Positions 27,220 through 37,239 of a DNA stretch of 64,000 bases are shown here, in pieces. The stretch spans positions 2,827,001-2,891,000 of the forward strand of contig NC_016027.1 in the NCBI RefSeq assembly GCF_000182745.2, given 5' to 3'. Position numbers and translations under genes: made by a program. The first letter of the stretch is position 1. Each line of letters begins with the position of its first letter. The notes under the pieces were generated by a model, which saw only the letters and a list, made by a program, of their open reading frames with translations, had not been told where the DNA came from and made no database searches. The stretch comes from Komagataeibacter medellinensis NBRC 3288. GTDB taxonomy: Bacteria; Pseudomonadota; Alphaproteobacteria; Acetobacterales; Acetobacteraceae.

Positions 27220-27963
27220 ATGACCCAGTCCGTCAAACCCCAAGCCCCGTCATCGTACAAGCGTGTTCTGCTCAAGGTGTCGGGTGAGGCCCTGATGGGC
27301 AGTGGATCGTATGGTATCGATCCGGCAACCGTTGATGGTATTGCCGCCGATGTGGCCGCTGTCGCCCGGACCGGCGTTGAAGTCTGCCTTGTGATCGGCG
27401 GGGGAAACATCTTTCGCGGGGTAGCGGCAGCGGCGCGCGGCATGGACCGTGCGCAGGGTGATTACGCCGGTATGCTGGCCACCGTCATCAACGCGCTGCT
27501 CATGCAGAATGCGCTGGAGCGGCACAACATCCCCACGCGCGTGATGACCGCCATCCATATGTCTTCCATTGCCGAACCTTATATCCGCCGTCGTGCTGTG
27601 CGGCATATGGAAAAAGGGCGGGTGGTGATCTTTGCCGCCGGTACCGGCAACCCGTTCTTCACCACCGATACGGGTGCGGCGCTGCGCGCCGCCGAAATGG
27701 AATGCAATGCGCTGTTCAAGGGTACGCAGGTCGATGGCGTCTATTCCGCCGACCCGCGCAAGGTGCCCGATGCACAGCGCTATGATACGCTGACCTACCG
27801 CGACGTGCTGGCCAATGACCTCAACGTCATGGATGCGGCGGCCATTAGTCTGGCGCGGGAAAACCGGCTTCCGATCGTGGTATTCAATATTCATGAGCCG
27901 AACGCCTTCTCCCGCGTCATGCAGGGGCAGGGGCGTTTTACCACCATCGTGGCGGCGGACTGA
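27220..27963 (+). CDS. pyrH: Uridylate kinase
   Basis: 247 residues of the amino acid kinase fold: [14 protein letters not shown] at the start, [31 protein letters not shown] and [10 protein letters not shown]. PyrH phosphorylates UMP to UDP. A ribosome site GAGGA lies before ATG 27220. It heads the envelope gene run; tsf, often just upstream, is not here, because era precedes it by 116 bases. Confidence 0.96.
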   Translation: MTQSVKPQAPSSYKRVLLKVSGEALMGSGSYGIDPATVDGIAADVAAVARTGVEVCLVIGGGNIFRGVAAAARGMDRAQGDYAGMLATVINALLMQNALERHNIPTRVMTAIHMSSIAEPYIRRRAVRHMEKGRVVIFAAGTGNPFFTTDTGAALRAAEMECNALFKGTQVDGVYSADPRKVPDAQRYDTLTYRDVLANDLNVMDAAAISLARENRLPIVVFNIHEPNAFSRVMQGQGRFTTIVAAD

Positions 27964-28039
27964 ATGGTTGGCGCCAGGGCGTCCCATGGTCATGCGCCGG
28001 GGCGCGCCACATGCATGAAGAATTAGAAGGAGGGCCACA

Positions 28040-28606
28040 GTGTCTGTCGATCAGAAAAGTTTGCTGGCGGATCTGACCCGCCGTATGGACGGCGCGATTG
28101 AAAGCCTGCGCCGTGATTTTGCGGGCCTGCGTTCGGGCCGTGCCAGCCCGGCCCTGCTCGAACCGGTGCGGGTGGAAGCCTATGGTGGCGAAGTGCCGCT
28201 GACCCAGGTCGGCTCCATTGCCGTGCCTGAAGCCCGCATGCTCACGGTGCAGGTATGGGACCGTACGCTGGTCGGTGCGGTCGAGCGTGCGATCCGTGAC
28301 GCGGGGCTGGGTCTGAACCCGGCTGCCGATGGCCAGACCGTGCGCGTGCCCATTCCGCAGTTGACCGAAGAACGCCGCAACGAACTGGCCCGCGCGGCCG
28401 GCAAGTATGCCGAAAATGGCAAGATTGCCGTGCGCGGCGTGCGCCGTGATGGCATGGATCAGTCCAAGAAGCTGGAAAAGGCCGGTGACATCAGTGAAGA
28501 CGATGTCAAGACATGGAGCGATGCCATCCAGAAGCTGACGGACCAGTACGTCAAGCGCGTGGATGAACTGCTGGTGGAAAAAGAGCGCGAGATCAAGCAG
28601 GTCTGA
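28040..28606 (+). CDS. frr: Ribosome recycling factor
   Basis: 188 residues with family blocks [50 protein letters not shown] and the C-terminal ITDQYVKR-like segment. RRF with EF-G splits post-termination ribosomes. The GTG start at 28040 follows a strong AAGGAGGG. Confidence 0.97.
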   Translation: MSVDQKSLLADLTRRMDGAIESLRRDFAGLRSGRASPALLEPVRVEAYGGEVPLTQVGSIAVPEARMLTVQVWDRTLVGAVERAIRDAGLGLNPAADGQTVRVPIPQLTEERRNELARAAGKYAENGKIAVRGVRRDGMDQSKKLEKAGDISEDDVKTWSDAIQKLTDQYVKRVDELLVEKEREIKQV

Positions 28607-28648
28607 TTTGAGCGGTGCGTATCGTATCCATTCTGCTCCATCATATGT

Positions 28649-29410
28649 GTGACTGAGGGGGGCAGGCAGCTCTTGTCGGGGTCGGATCATCGTGCTGCAG
28701 GTCGTTACAGCCTGCCCGAGCACGTCGCCATCATCATGGACGGGAACGGGCGGTGGGCCAGCATGCGGGGCCTGCCCCTGTTGGCTGGCCACCGTGCCGG
28801 GGCCGAGGCGGTGCAGCGTACCGTCCGCGCGGCCATAAGCCGTGGGGTGGGATGGATCACGCTTTATGCCTTCTCATCTGAAAACTGGCGGCGCGCGCCG
28901 GGCGAGGTAGCGGACCTGACCGGTCTGCTGCGCTACTATCTGCGCCACAAGGTGGCTGAACTGTCGCGTGAGGGGGTGTGTCTGCGCTTCATTGGCGATC
29001 TTGCCCGCTTCCCGGCAGACATACAGGAAGAAGCCCGCCGGGCGGAGGCGGTGACCGCAGGCAATACCAGTCTGGTCCTGGTGCTTGCCCTCTCCTATGG
29101 TGGGCGGGCCGACATCGTGCAGGCCGCCACTCATCTGGCGCAGGCGGTAGCACGGGGGGAGCGGGTGGCGACCGATATTGATGAAACCGCATTCGCCGGC
29201 GCGCTGCTGACGGCGGGCATGCCTGACCCCGATCTTGTGGTGCGGACAAGCGGGGAGTGCCGTCTTTCCAACTTCCTGCTGTGGCAGTCGGCCTATGCCG
29301 AACTCGTTTTCCTTGATACGCCCTGGCCCGATTTTGACGAAACGCATTTTGATACCGTGCTGAATATCTACTCGCGGCGTGAAAGGCGATTCGGTGCCAG
29401 ACCAGTCTGA
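28649..29410 (+). CDS. uppS: Isoprenyl (undecaprenyl diphosphate) synthase
   Basis: 253 residues if started at GTG 28649; a TTG at 28673 behind GAGGGGGGCAGG is an alternative. Cis-prenyltransferase motifs are IIMDGNGRWA (catalytic Asp), YAFSSENWRR and LVVRTSGECRLSNFLLWQ. It makes the C55 carrier lipid for peptidoglycan and O-antigen. Its end overlaps cdsA by 17 bases. Confidence 0.94.
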   Translation: MTEGGRQLLSGSDHRAAGRYSLPEHVAIIMDGNGRWASMRGLPLLAGHRAGAEAVQRTVRAAISRGVGWITLYAFSSENWRRAPGEVADLTGLLRYYLRHKVAELSREGVCLRFIGDLARFPADIQEEARRAEAVTAGNTSLVLVLALSYGGRADIVQAATHLAQAVARGERVATDIDETAFAGALLTAGMPDPDLVVRTSGECRLSNFLLWQSAYAELVFLDTPWPDFDETHFDTVLNIYSRRERRFGARPV

Positions 29411-30239
29411 AAATATTTCCCGGCCTTCGGCGCCCGTCCCATCGGGCAACTGGAAGGACCTGCGTGCCCGTGTGCTTTCGGCCGCCGTTCTGGTGCCGCT
29501 GGCCGCGCTGTGCGTATGGGTGGGTGGCCTGGTCTATGGTGCGATGATTGTGCTGGCGATGGTGGGCATGGCGGCGGAATGGGCGCGTATGTTCGGATTC
29601 GGACTGGATGCGCGGCGCGGGCAACTCTGCCTGGTATGGGCCGCGTGCACAGGCGTAGCAGCTGTGGCCGGGCACTGGGGGGGCGCGCTGCTGGTCATGG
29701 CGGCCGCCCTTGTGCTGGGACCGGCATTGTGGGCGGGGCAGGTTGCCATCGGCTGTGCGGGGCTGTCACTCCTGTGGCTGCGTTACATGAGCGAACCGGG
29801 TGCGGGGGTCGTGCTGTTCCTTGTTGCCTGCGTGGCGCTGAGTGATACCGGGGCCTATATGGCAGGCCGCCTGTTTGGCGGCCCCAAGCTTGCGCCGCGC
29901 ATTTCGCCGGCCAAAACATGGTCCGGCTCCGTGGGTGGGCTGTGCTGCGCCGTGGTTGCGGGCATGCTGATCGCAGCCCTCCTGCCTGGCGCACAGCCCG
30001 GTGCCGTGTGGCGGGGGGCGGTGTTCGGCGGGCTTGTCGCCATTGCGGCACAGATGGGGGATCTGGCGGAAAGCGCGCTCAAGCGTAAGCGGGGCGTCAA
30101 GGATTCAGGTACCCTCCTGCCTGGCCATGGAGGGCTGTTGGATCGTTTTGATGGCCTGCTGGTGGCTGCCCCCATGGCGGCCCTGCTCTCTTTGGGTGCA
30201 GCGGGTGGCGCCGCTTTCTGGTATGTGGGCCTGCACTGA
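29394..30239 (+). CDS. cdsA: Phosphatidate cytidylyltransferase
   Basis: 281 residues with about eight membrane helices. The family signature near the C-terminus is present: ESALKRKRGVKDSGTLLPGHGGLLDRFD. CdsA makes CDP-diacylglycerol for all phospholipids. GTG 29394 has AAAGG at good spacing; GTG 29379 is possible. The start lies inside uppS, implying coupled translation. Confidence 0.94.
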   Translation: MPDQSENISRPSAPVPSGNWKDLRARVLSAAVLVPLAALCVWVGGLVYGAMIVLAMVGMAAEWARMFGFGLDARRGQLCLVWAACTGVAAVAGHWGGALLVMAAALVLGPALWAGQVAIGCAGLSLLWLRYMSEPGAGVVLFLVACVALSDTGAYMAGRLFGGPKLAPRISPAKTWSGSVGGLCCAVVAGMLIAALLPGAQPGAVWRGAVFGGLVAIAAQMGDLAESALKRKRGVKDSGTLLPGHGGLLDRFDGLLVAAPMAALLSLGAAGGAAFWYVGLH

Positions 30240-30283
30240 GGCCATGGTCCCGGCCATGGAATGTTTTGGGGAATGACATAATA

Positions 30284-31441
30284 ATGAAGACAGTTTCCGT
30301 TCTGGGCAGCACGGGCAGCATTGGCTGTTCTACGGTGGACCTGCTGCTGCAGGCACCTGATCAGTTCCGCACTGGTGCGCTGGTCGGTGGCCGCAATGTG
30401 GCCAGGCTGGCGGAGCAGGCCCGCGCACTGGGTGCGCAGCGGGCCGTCATTGCCGATGAAGGGTTGCTGCCGGAACTGGAAACCCTGCTTGCGGGCAGCG
30501 GCGTGGAGACGGCCGGTGGCCGTGCCGCCGTGATCGAGGCGGCAGCCCTACCGGTGGACTGGACCATGGCAGCTATTACCGGTGCCACCGGGCTGGAGCC
30601 GACGCTGGCGGCGGTGCGCAATGGTACCCATGTGGCGCTGGCCAACAAGGAGGCGCTGGTCTGCGCGGGTGATGTGATGCTGCGTGCCGTGGAGGCGGCG
30701 GGGGCCACGCTGCTGCCGGTCGATTCCGAGCATAACGCCGTATTCCAGTCCATGGCCGACAAGCAGGTGGACCAGGTCGAGAAGATTATCCTGACGGCAT
30801 CGGGCGGCCCGTTCCGTCGGGCAAGTCTTGAGGAAATGGAAAAGGCCCCGCTAGAAGCTGCCCTGAAACACCCGACATGGAGCATGGGGGCCAAGATCAC
30901 CATCGATTCCGCCACCATGTTCAATAAGGGACTGGAACTGATCGAGGCGGCGCGCCTGTTCAACGTGACCGAAGACAGGCTGGATGTGGTCGTTCACCCG
31001 CAATCTATCGTGCACAGCATGGTGCAGTATACCGATGGTTCGGTTGTGGCCCAGCTTGGCTCGGCCGATATGCGCATTCCCATCGCCCACACGCTGGCCT
31101 GGCCGAAGCGCATGCCTACCAATTCACCCCGACTTGACCTTGCGGCGCTGTCGCGGCTGGATTTCGAGGCACCTGATGAGGTCCGCTTCCCCGCGCTGCG
31201 CCTTGCGCGCGAATCCCTGCGTGCGGGGGGTGCCATGCCTGCCATTCTGTCCGGCGCCAATGAAATTGCGGTCGAGGCGTTCCTGAAGCGTGAAATCGGG
31301 TTCCTGGATATTGCGCGTATTGTGGAGGATGTCATGCACTCCATCGGCGCGCAGCGGGCCGATACGCTGGAAGAAGTGCTGCACTGGGATGCGGAATCGC
31401 GCCGTGTCGCACGCCTCCACACGGTTGCCCGCGCGGCCTGA
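30284..31441 (+). CDS. dxr: 1-deoxy-D-xylulose 5-phosphate reductoisomerase
   Basis: 385 residues. NADPH motif VLGSTGSIGCSTVDLL, LANKEALVCAG, the metal/substrate site LLPVDSEHNAVFQ and ASGGPFR, and the KITIDSATMFNKGLE block are all present. Dxr commits DXP to the MEP route, supplying isopentenyl units for UppS, quinones and, where made, hopanoids. ATG 30284 is behind GGGGAATGA. Confidence 0.96.
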   Translation: MKTVSVLGSTGSIGCSTVDLLLQAPDQFRTGALVGGRNVARLAEQARALGAQRAVIADEGLLPELETLLAGSGVETAGGRAAVIEAAALPVDWTMAAITGATGLEPTLAAVRNGTHVALANKEALVCAGDVMLRAVEAAGATLLPVDSEHNAVFQSMADKQVDQVEKIILTASGGPFRRASLEEMEKAPLEAALKHPTWSMGAKITIDSATMFNKGLELIEAARLFNVTEDRLDVVVHPQSIVHSMVQYTDGSVVAQLGSADMRIPIAHTLAWPKRMPTNSPRLDLAALSRLDFEAPDEVRFPALRLARESLRAGGAMPAILSGANEIAVEAFLKREIGFLDIARIVEDVMHSIGAQRADTLEEVLHWDAESRRVARLHTVARAA

Positions 31442-31489
31442 CATGATTCTGGATGGCGTTTCGGGCCGTCGGGAGATAGCTTAGCGTTC

Positions 31490-32599
31490 ATGCATGATCT
31501 GATACGGACCGTTCTGGCCTTCTCCCTTGTGCTCGGGGTGCTGGTTTTCATTCACGAACTGGGTCACTACCTGGCCGCGCGGTGGCGTGGTGTGCATGTG
31601 GAGGTGTTCTCGATCGGGTTCGGCCGTCCGCTCCTGCGCTGGCATGATAGCGTGGGCACGGAATGGCGGCTGTGCCCGGTGCCGCTGGGTGGCTATGTCC
31701 GGCCCCACGGGTTTGAGGGACCGGAAGACGCGACCGAGGAACAGAAGGCTGCGTGGCAGCCAGGTCGCACCTTTCATGACAAGCCCGTCCTGTCACGTGC
31801 GATCGTGATCGTGGCAGGACCGGTTTTTAATTTCCTTCTTGCCATTGTACTGTTCACGGGGCTGTTCGCTACCGTGGGTCAGCCTCATATCCTCAACCAG
31901 GTGGCGCAGGTTGTGCCCGGCAGTGCCGCCGCTGTCGCTGGCGTGCAGAAGGGCGATGTGATTGTGCGCGTGGGTGATCACACGGTGCGTGACGTGGCCG
32001 ATCTGCAAGCATTTGTGGGCGGCCAGCCGGATGCACAGACCACGCTTACGGTGCATCGGGGCGAGGCCGATACGACCCTGCCCATGCACATAGGCATTGT
32101 GGCGGAGAAGGGGGGCGCGCAGCGCGGTCAGATCGGCGTCTCCTTCGCCATGGAAATGGGTCATCCTAAATCACTGCCCACGGCTTTTGTCTCGGCGGTA
32201 AAGGAAACCTGGAACGTCTCCATCCAGACCCTGCAGGGCCTGTGGCAGATGGTCACGGGTCAGCACAGCGCCAAGGACCTTGGTGGTCCGTTGCGCATTG
32301 CCCAGATGTCGGGCCAGGTTGCACAGTACGGGCTGCCCAGCCTTGTGTCATTCATGGCGCTGCTGTCGATCAATCTCGGGCTGATCAACCTGTTTCCGGT
32401 GCCGATTCTTGATGGGGGTCGGCTGGTGTTTTATATTTTTGAGGCTATTCTGGGGCGTCCGGTTTCACGGCGAGTGCAGGAGATCAGTTTCCAGGCAGGT
32501 TTCGCGCTTATTGCGGGGCTATTCCTGTTTTCAACCTTTAACGATCTGTCACATTTTGGCCTGTTTCAGTGGCTCGCTTCGCATGCGGGGCAGGGTTAA
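31490..32599 (+). CDS. rseP: RIP metalloprotease RseP (site-2 protease)
   Basis: 369 residues. The zinc-binding HExxH is in the first helix (FIHELGHYLAARW), a PDZ domain covers about 125-200 (AGVQKGDVIVRVGD), and the third zinc ligand motif is NLFPVPILDGGRL. RseP cuts anti-sigma factors and leftover signal peptides inside the membrane. It lies between dxr and bamA, the conserved order. Confidence 0.95.
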   Translation: MHDLIRTVLAFSLVLGVLVFIHELGHYLAARWRGVHVEVFSIGFGRPLLRWHDSVGTEWRLCPVPLGGYVRPHGFEGPEDATEEQKAAWQPGRTFHDKPVLSRAIVIVAGPVFNFLLAIVLFTGLFATVGQPHILNQVAQVVPGSAAAVAGVQKGDVIVRVGDHTVRDVADLQAFVGGQPDAQTTLTVHRGEADTTLPMHIGIVAEKGGAQRGQIGVSFAMEMGHPKSLPTAFVSAVKETWNVSIQTLQGLWQMVTGQHSAKDLGGPLRIAQMSGQVAQYGLPSLVSFMALLSINLGLINLFPVPILDGGRLVFYIFEAILGRPVSRRVQEISFQAGFALIAGLFLFSTFNDLSHFGLFQWLASHAGQG

Positions 32600-32749
32600 G
32601 GTGGGCAGAGTGATACAAGTGCTTGCACATGGTGGTCCATATCGGATAGGTCCGCCACAAAAGCTGATACATGACAGGAAGGGAGCCGGCCCTCCATCCG
32701 GTCTCAATGCATGGCTGATCCGCATGCCGAGTGGTGAGGAATAGCGATT

Positions 32750-35209
32750 TTGTCGAGTAAACGTTCAGCGCTGCTTGCGTCTGCCTGCATTATGCCGCTG
32801 TTCTGGGCAGCTGGGGCATATGCGCAGGATGAAGCGGCACAGAACACATCATTCGGTGGGAATATGGCGCCCATGCCCGGTGCGGAGCCGCAGGAGCCTG
32901 CGGTTGAAGCCATCAAGGCACCCCCGCTTGAAGATCCGATTGAAGCGGTAGACATTAAGGGCAATAGCCGGATCGAGACCAGCACCATCCTGTCTTACAT
33001 GGTTGTCCAGCCGGGTGACCGCTTCAATCAGGACCTGCTCGATCGTTCGCTCAAGACCCTGTACGCGACTGGCCTGTTCCATGATGTAACACTCAAGCGC
33101 GTGGGGAACGTGCTGGAAGTACATGTTGTCGAGAGCCCGATCGTCAACCGCATCGTGTTTGAAGGCAATCACGCCGCCAAGGACGAGGACCTGACCAAGG
33201 TCATTTCGCTGCGCCCGCGCGCGGTATACTCCCCGCAGGGCATTTCAGCCGACCGGCAGAAGATCCTGGGTGTCTATGCGGAAAAGGCACGCTACGCCGC
33301 CACCGTGACACCGCAGATTATCCACCTTGCCCATAACCGCGTTGATGTGATCTTCCACATCAACGAAGCGCAGAAGACCCTGATCAAGAAGGTCTCTTTC
33401 GTCGGTAACCGGGCGTTCAGCACCGCAGCACTGGCCGGTGTCGTTTCATCAAAGGAGACGGCATGGTATCGCTTCTTTGCGTCGAGTGACCAGTACAACC
33501 CCGAGCGTATGAAATATGATGCGGAACTGCTGCATCGTTTCTACCTGAAGAACGGCTTTGTCGATTTTCAGGTCAAAAACGCGACGGGCGAACTCTCGCC
33601 TGACCGTAAGAGCTTCTACATCACCTATACGATCGAGGAAGGGCCGCGCTACCGCCTGAACAAGATGGATGTCCGCTCCTCGCTGCGCCATGTCAGCGCG
33701 GAATCCATGCGCAAGTATATCGGCCTGTTCCACAACCAGTGGTACGATGGCTCCGCCATCCAGCACAACGCCACGGACATGCAGGAGTTGTTGCAGGGCA
33801 AGGGCTATCCCTTCGCCATGGTTCACCCCGAAATTGCACGTAACCCCGAAAAGCATACCGTCAACCTGCTGTTTGACATCAGCGAGGGGCCGCGGATGTA
33901 TGTCGAGCGCATCGACATCAATGGCAACACGATTACCGAAGACAAGGTGATCCGCCGCCAGTTGCCCATGGCTGAAGGCGACCCGTACACACCGCTTGAC
34001 CGCAAGTATTCCAAGATGATTCTGGAAGACCTCGGGTTCTTCAAGACCGTCTCGATCGACCAGACGCCCGGTTCGGCGCCTGACAAGGTCAACATCTCGG
34101 CTGATGTTGTGGAAAAGCCGACAGGCGAGTTCTCGCTGGGCGGGGGGTATTCGACTGATGCTGGCGTACTGGGCAACCTTGGGCTCAAGCAGCACAACCT
34201 GCTGGGCACGGGTATCGACGCGGGCTTTACCGGCACTGCCGCGTATTACGAAGATCAGGCCGATATCTCTCTGACGGACCCGTATTTCCTCAACCGTAAC
34301 CTTGTGGCGGGCATCGACCTGTTCGGTATCCAGAACCGCTACATGACGTACCAGAGCTATTCCGAAGCGCGTATCGGCATGACGCTGCGCATGGGGTATT
34401 CCTATAACAACCACCTGTCGCAGTCGTGGAGCTATACGCTGACCGATCGTGACATCGGTGATACATGGTCGGATTCGTCGTATTACGTGCAGGACCAGAA
34501 TGGCTGGTCGCTCCTGTCGCAGCTCAGCACGACACTGACATACGATACACGTGACCGCAGGCAGCAGCCGCATAAAGGTTTCGTGGTACGTGTAGGTGGT
34601 GACTTTGCCGGTATTGGTGGTAACGAGCGTTACCTGCGTGGCAAGGTGGATACCGCCTACTACATTCCGCTTGACAGCATCATGGGCAACCATGACTGGA
34701 CGGTCAGCTTCCGTGCCGGCGCGGGTGAGATCATGAACTGGGGCGGTGGTCGCAGCGACATCATCGATAACTTCTATCTTGGTGGTAACTCGCTGCGTGG
34801 CTTCATGGATGGTGGTGTCGGCCCCCGAAGCTACGCCATCCCCGCGCGTGACGGTAATCCGATGCACTCGCAGCAGGACTTCCTCGGTGGCCGGTTCATG
34901 TACACTGCATCGGCCCAGGTGGACTTCCCCATCCCGTTCGCATCGGCGATGGGGATCAAGGGGCGGTACTTTGTGGATATGGGTGGACTGGACGGCCTAC
35001 GTGTCCGCCGTCGCTACACGTCCATGAAGGACTGGCCGAAATATACCCCCGTTTATGACGACACGCTTACGCCCGTGGTTTCGACCGGTGTGGGTATCGC
35101 GTGGAAAAGTCCGTTCGGTCTCGTGAACATCGATCTGGGTGTGCCGCTGCACAAGGGCACGAATGACCGGACCCAGTTGCTCCGCTTCGGCTTCGGCCAA
35201 CAATTCTGA
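32750..35209 (+). CDS. bamA: Outer membrane protein assembly factor BamA
   Basis: 819 residues with a signal peptide (cleavage near AYA-QDEA), five POTRA domains (about 65-450) and an Omp85 barrel ending GFGQQF with a terminal phenylalanine. The lid-loop region LGGNSLRGFMDGGVGPR contains the conserved RGF. BamA inserts beta-barrel proteins. The only start that fits the signal peptide and ribosome site (GAGGAA, nine bases) is TTG 32750. A short frame ending at 32744 lies just upstream. Confidence 0.95.
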   Translation: MSSKRSALLASACIMPLFWAAGAYAQDEAAQNTSFGGNMAPMPGAEPQEPAVEAIKAPPLEDPIEAVDIKGNSRIETSTILSYMVVQPGDRFNQDLLDRSLKTLYATGLFHDVTLKRVGNVLEVHVVESPIVNRIVFEGNHAAKDEDLTKVISLRPRAVYSPQGISADRQKILGVYAEKARYAATVTPQIIHLAHNRVDVIFHINEAQKTLIKKVSFVGNRAFSTAALAGVVSSKETAWYRFFASSDQYNPERMKYDAELLHRFYLKNGFVDFQVKNATGELSPDRKSFYITYTIEEGPRYRLNKMDVRSSLRHVSAESMRKYIGLFHNQWYDGSAIQHNATDMQELLQGKGYPFAMVHPEIARNPEKHTVNLLFDISEGPRMYVERIDINGNTITEDKVIRRQLPMAEGDPYTPLDRKYSKMILEDLGFFKTVSIDQTPGSAPDKVNISADVVEKPTGEFSLGGGYSTDAGVLGNLGLKQHNLLGTGIDAGFTGTAAYYEDQADISLTDPYFLNRNLVAGIDLFGIQNRYMTYQSYSEARIGMTLRMGYSYNNHLSQSWSYTLTDRDIGDTWSDSSYYVQDQNGWSLLSQLSTTLTYDTRDRRQQPHKGFVVRVGGDFAGIGGNERYLRGKVDTAYYIPLDSIMGNHDWTVSFRAGAGEIMNWGGGRSDIIDNFYLGGNSLRGFMDGGVGPRSYAIPARDGNPMHSQQDFLGGRFMYTASAQVDFPIPFASAMGIKGRYFVDMGGLDGLRVRRRYTSMKDWPKYTPVYDDTLTPVVSTGVGIAWKSPFGLVNIDLGVPLHKGTNDRTQLLRFGFGQQF

Positions 35210-35216
35210 GGTGATA

Positions 35217-36059
35217 ATGTTGCGTAAATCCGGCATCCGTCTGCTTGCCGCAACCGCTCTGATCGGGTGGGGAACCGTGATCGTGCCCGGTGCACATGCC
35301 CAGGGGGCGGGCGGCAATGCTGGCTGGTTCGTGCCCAAGGCCGTCCAGCCCCCCGCCCATGCGCCCCAGCACGAGGCCCCGGCCCCGGTGGCATTGCCCG
35401 CCGCGCCGGCGGATAGCGAGGACGCTCAGCCCCAGAATCCGCCCATCCTGCCCGTGCCGCCCGTGCCCAAAGCACCGGATGTGCCCAAGAGTGCGCCGCC
35501 GCCTGCACCCGTCATCGGTGTGATCAGCGTGCCGGAAGTAATGCGGCTGTCAACGGCGGCACAGCAGGCCGAGCGCGTGCTGGGCGCACGCCGTGACGAT
35601 CTGGCGCGTGAGGCCCAGAAGGAACAGGCCGGCTGGCGTGATGAGCAGCAGAAGCTGCAGGGTCAGGCCAAGACCATGTCGTCTGACCAGATCCAGACAA
35701 GCGAGCGCAAGCTGCAGGAACGCGTGATCGCAGCCCAGAAGGACTTCCGTAACCGCAACCGCATCATCCAGGAAGCGGCACAGGTTTCGCTTGGGCAGAT
35801 TGAGCGTGAACTTGTCCAGATCATCCGCCAGCTTGCGGCCAGCCGTGGCATGAATCTCGTGCTGCACCGTGAGCAGGTGGCCCTAAGCCAGGAGAGCCTT
35901 GATATTACCCAGCAGGTGGCCACCCAGCTGAATGCGGTGCTGCCCACCGTGTTCATCCCCGCAGCGAACGTGGACCCGGAAGTGCTGGCCAAATCAGGCA
36001 CCATGCCCACCACGGCAGATGCCGACAAGCCTGCTCCTGCCGCGCCGGCCAAGCATTAA
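35217..36059 (+). CDS. OmpH/Skp-family periplasmic chaperone
   Basis: 280 residues: a signal peptide (cleavage near AHA-QGA), then a long Pro/Ala-rich stretch (about 35-110), then the OmpH helical-arm region (about 115-250; SVPEVMRLSTAAQQAERVLGA to LASRGMNLVLHREQV). Skp binds unfolded outer membrane proteins and hands them to BamA. E. coli Skp is about 160 residues; the excess is the proline-rich N-terminal insert and an Ala/Pro tail. It starts seven bases after the bamA stop with a TGAGGTG site. Confidence 0.86.
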   Translation: MLRKSGIRLLAATALIGWGTVIVPGAHAQGAGGNAGWFVPKAVQPPAHAPQHEAPAPVALPAAPADSEDAQPQNPPILPVPPVPKAPDVPKSAPPPAPVIGVISVPEVMRLSTAAQQAERVLGARRDDLAREAQKEQAGWRDEQQKLQGQAKTMSSDQIQTSERKLQERVIAAQKDFRNRNRIIQEAAQVSLGQIERELVQIIRQLAASRGMNLVLHREQVALSQESLDITQQVATQLNAVLPTVFIPAANVDPEVLAKSGTMPTTADADKPAPAAPAKH

Positions 36060-36069
36060 GGTCCATTCC

Positions 36070-37155
36070 ATGACAGTGACGCCGGATAACGTACCGGGCG
36101 ATCCACGTTTTTTTACAAGGCATGGACCCTTCGGGCTGGAGGAACTGGCGCAGCGCAGTGGTGCGGAACTGCGACCTGCAGCGGACGGTGCCACCGCAAC
36201 CAGCAGCTTTGACGGTATTGCGCCGCTGCAATCCGCCATGCGCGAGCAGGTCAGCTTTCTCGATAACCGGCGCTACCTGCCCCTATTGGCGGGAACCGGT
36301 GCCGGGGCGGTCATTGTTGCCCCGGCCTTTGCCGACAAGGTGCCCCCACATGCCGCGGCCTTGGTGTCCAGAACGCCATATCAGGCCTGGGCTCGCATTG
36401 CCGCCGCGTTCTATCCGCCGCCGCCGGTCAATCCCGGTATCCATCCCTCCGCCGTGATTGGCGCGGGGTGCGAGATTGACCCCACCGCGGCTATCGGCGC
36501 CTTTGCCGTGCTGGGGGATGGGGTGCGTGTGGGTGCTGGAGTGGATATCGGCACGCATGTCAGCATCGGTCCCGGCGTGCAGATCGGGGCGCGGTGCCGC
36601 ATTGGCGCGCATGTCGCGATATCGCACGCATTGCTGGGTGAACGGGTGACACTGCTGCCCGGTGCCCGGATCGGGCAGGACGGGTTTGGTTTTGCCGTAA
36701 CGCCCGAAGGCTTTGAAAGCGTGCCCCAACTCGGCCTTGTCGTGCTAGAGGATGGAGTGGAAATCGGCGCCAACTCCACGGTTGACCGTGGGTCGATGCG
36801 CGATACGGTAATCGGCGCAGGCTCACGCCTCGACAATCTGGTGCAGATTGGCCATAATGCGCGGCTGGGACGGTGCTGTATTGTTGTGTCCCAGGCAGGC
36901 ATTTCCGGTTCGACCGAACTGGGTGATTTTGTAACGGTCGCAGCCCAGGCCGGACTGATCGGGCATATCAAGATCGGCACCAAGGCCCGGATCGGGGCGC
37001 AGTGCGGTGTCATGTCCGATGTGGAGGCGGGGGCGGATGTCATTGGCAGTCCGGCCATGCCGTTTCGGGAGTTTTTCCGGAATGTGGCCTTCCTGCGCCG
37101 GATGGCCAAGAAAACGACGCAGGATGGAGCCGGGGAAAAGGCCAACAGGGCCTGA
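36070..37155 (+). CDS. lpxD: UDP-3-O-(3-hydroxyacyl)glucosamine N-acyltransferase
   Basis: 361 residues. An N-terminal LpxD domain (about 20-110) is followed by left-handed beta-helix hexapeptide repeats (about 115-310) and a C-terminal helix. The catalytic histidine is in LVQIGHNARLG. LpxD adds the second 3-hydroxyacyl chain in lipid A synthesis. It follows skp by ten bases. Confidence 0.95.
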   Translation: MTVTPDNVPGDPRFFTRHGPFGLEELAQRSGAELRPAADGATATSSFDGIAPLQSAMREQVSFLDNRRYLPLLAGTGAGAVIVAPAFADKVPPHAAALVSRTPYQAWARIAAAFYPPPPVNPGIHPSAVIGAGCEIDPTAAIGAFAVLGDGVRVGAGVDIGTHVSIGPGVQIGARCRIGAHVAISHALLGERVTLLPGARIGQDGFGFAVTPEGFESVPQLGLVVLEDGVEIGANSTVDRGSMRDTVIGAGSRLDNLVQIGHNARLGRCCIVVSQAGISGSTELGDFVTVAAQAGLIGHIKIGTKARIGAQCGVMSDVEAGADVIGSPAMPFREFFRNVAFLRRMAKKTTQDGAGEKANRA

Positions 37156-37239
37156 TTGCCTGTTTCCATCAGATATTCAACCGGTAGGAGGGGCCTGTCC
37201 CGGCTGGTGGCATGCCTACACTCCTGACCGAACAAGTGG

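Noticed and set aside
33449-34867. 472-residue minus-strand open frame
   Set aside because: Antisense to bamA; composition is shadow-like and no domain is recognisable.
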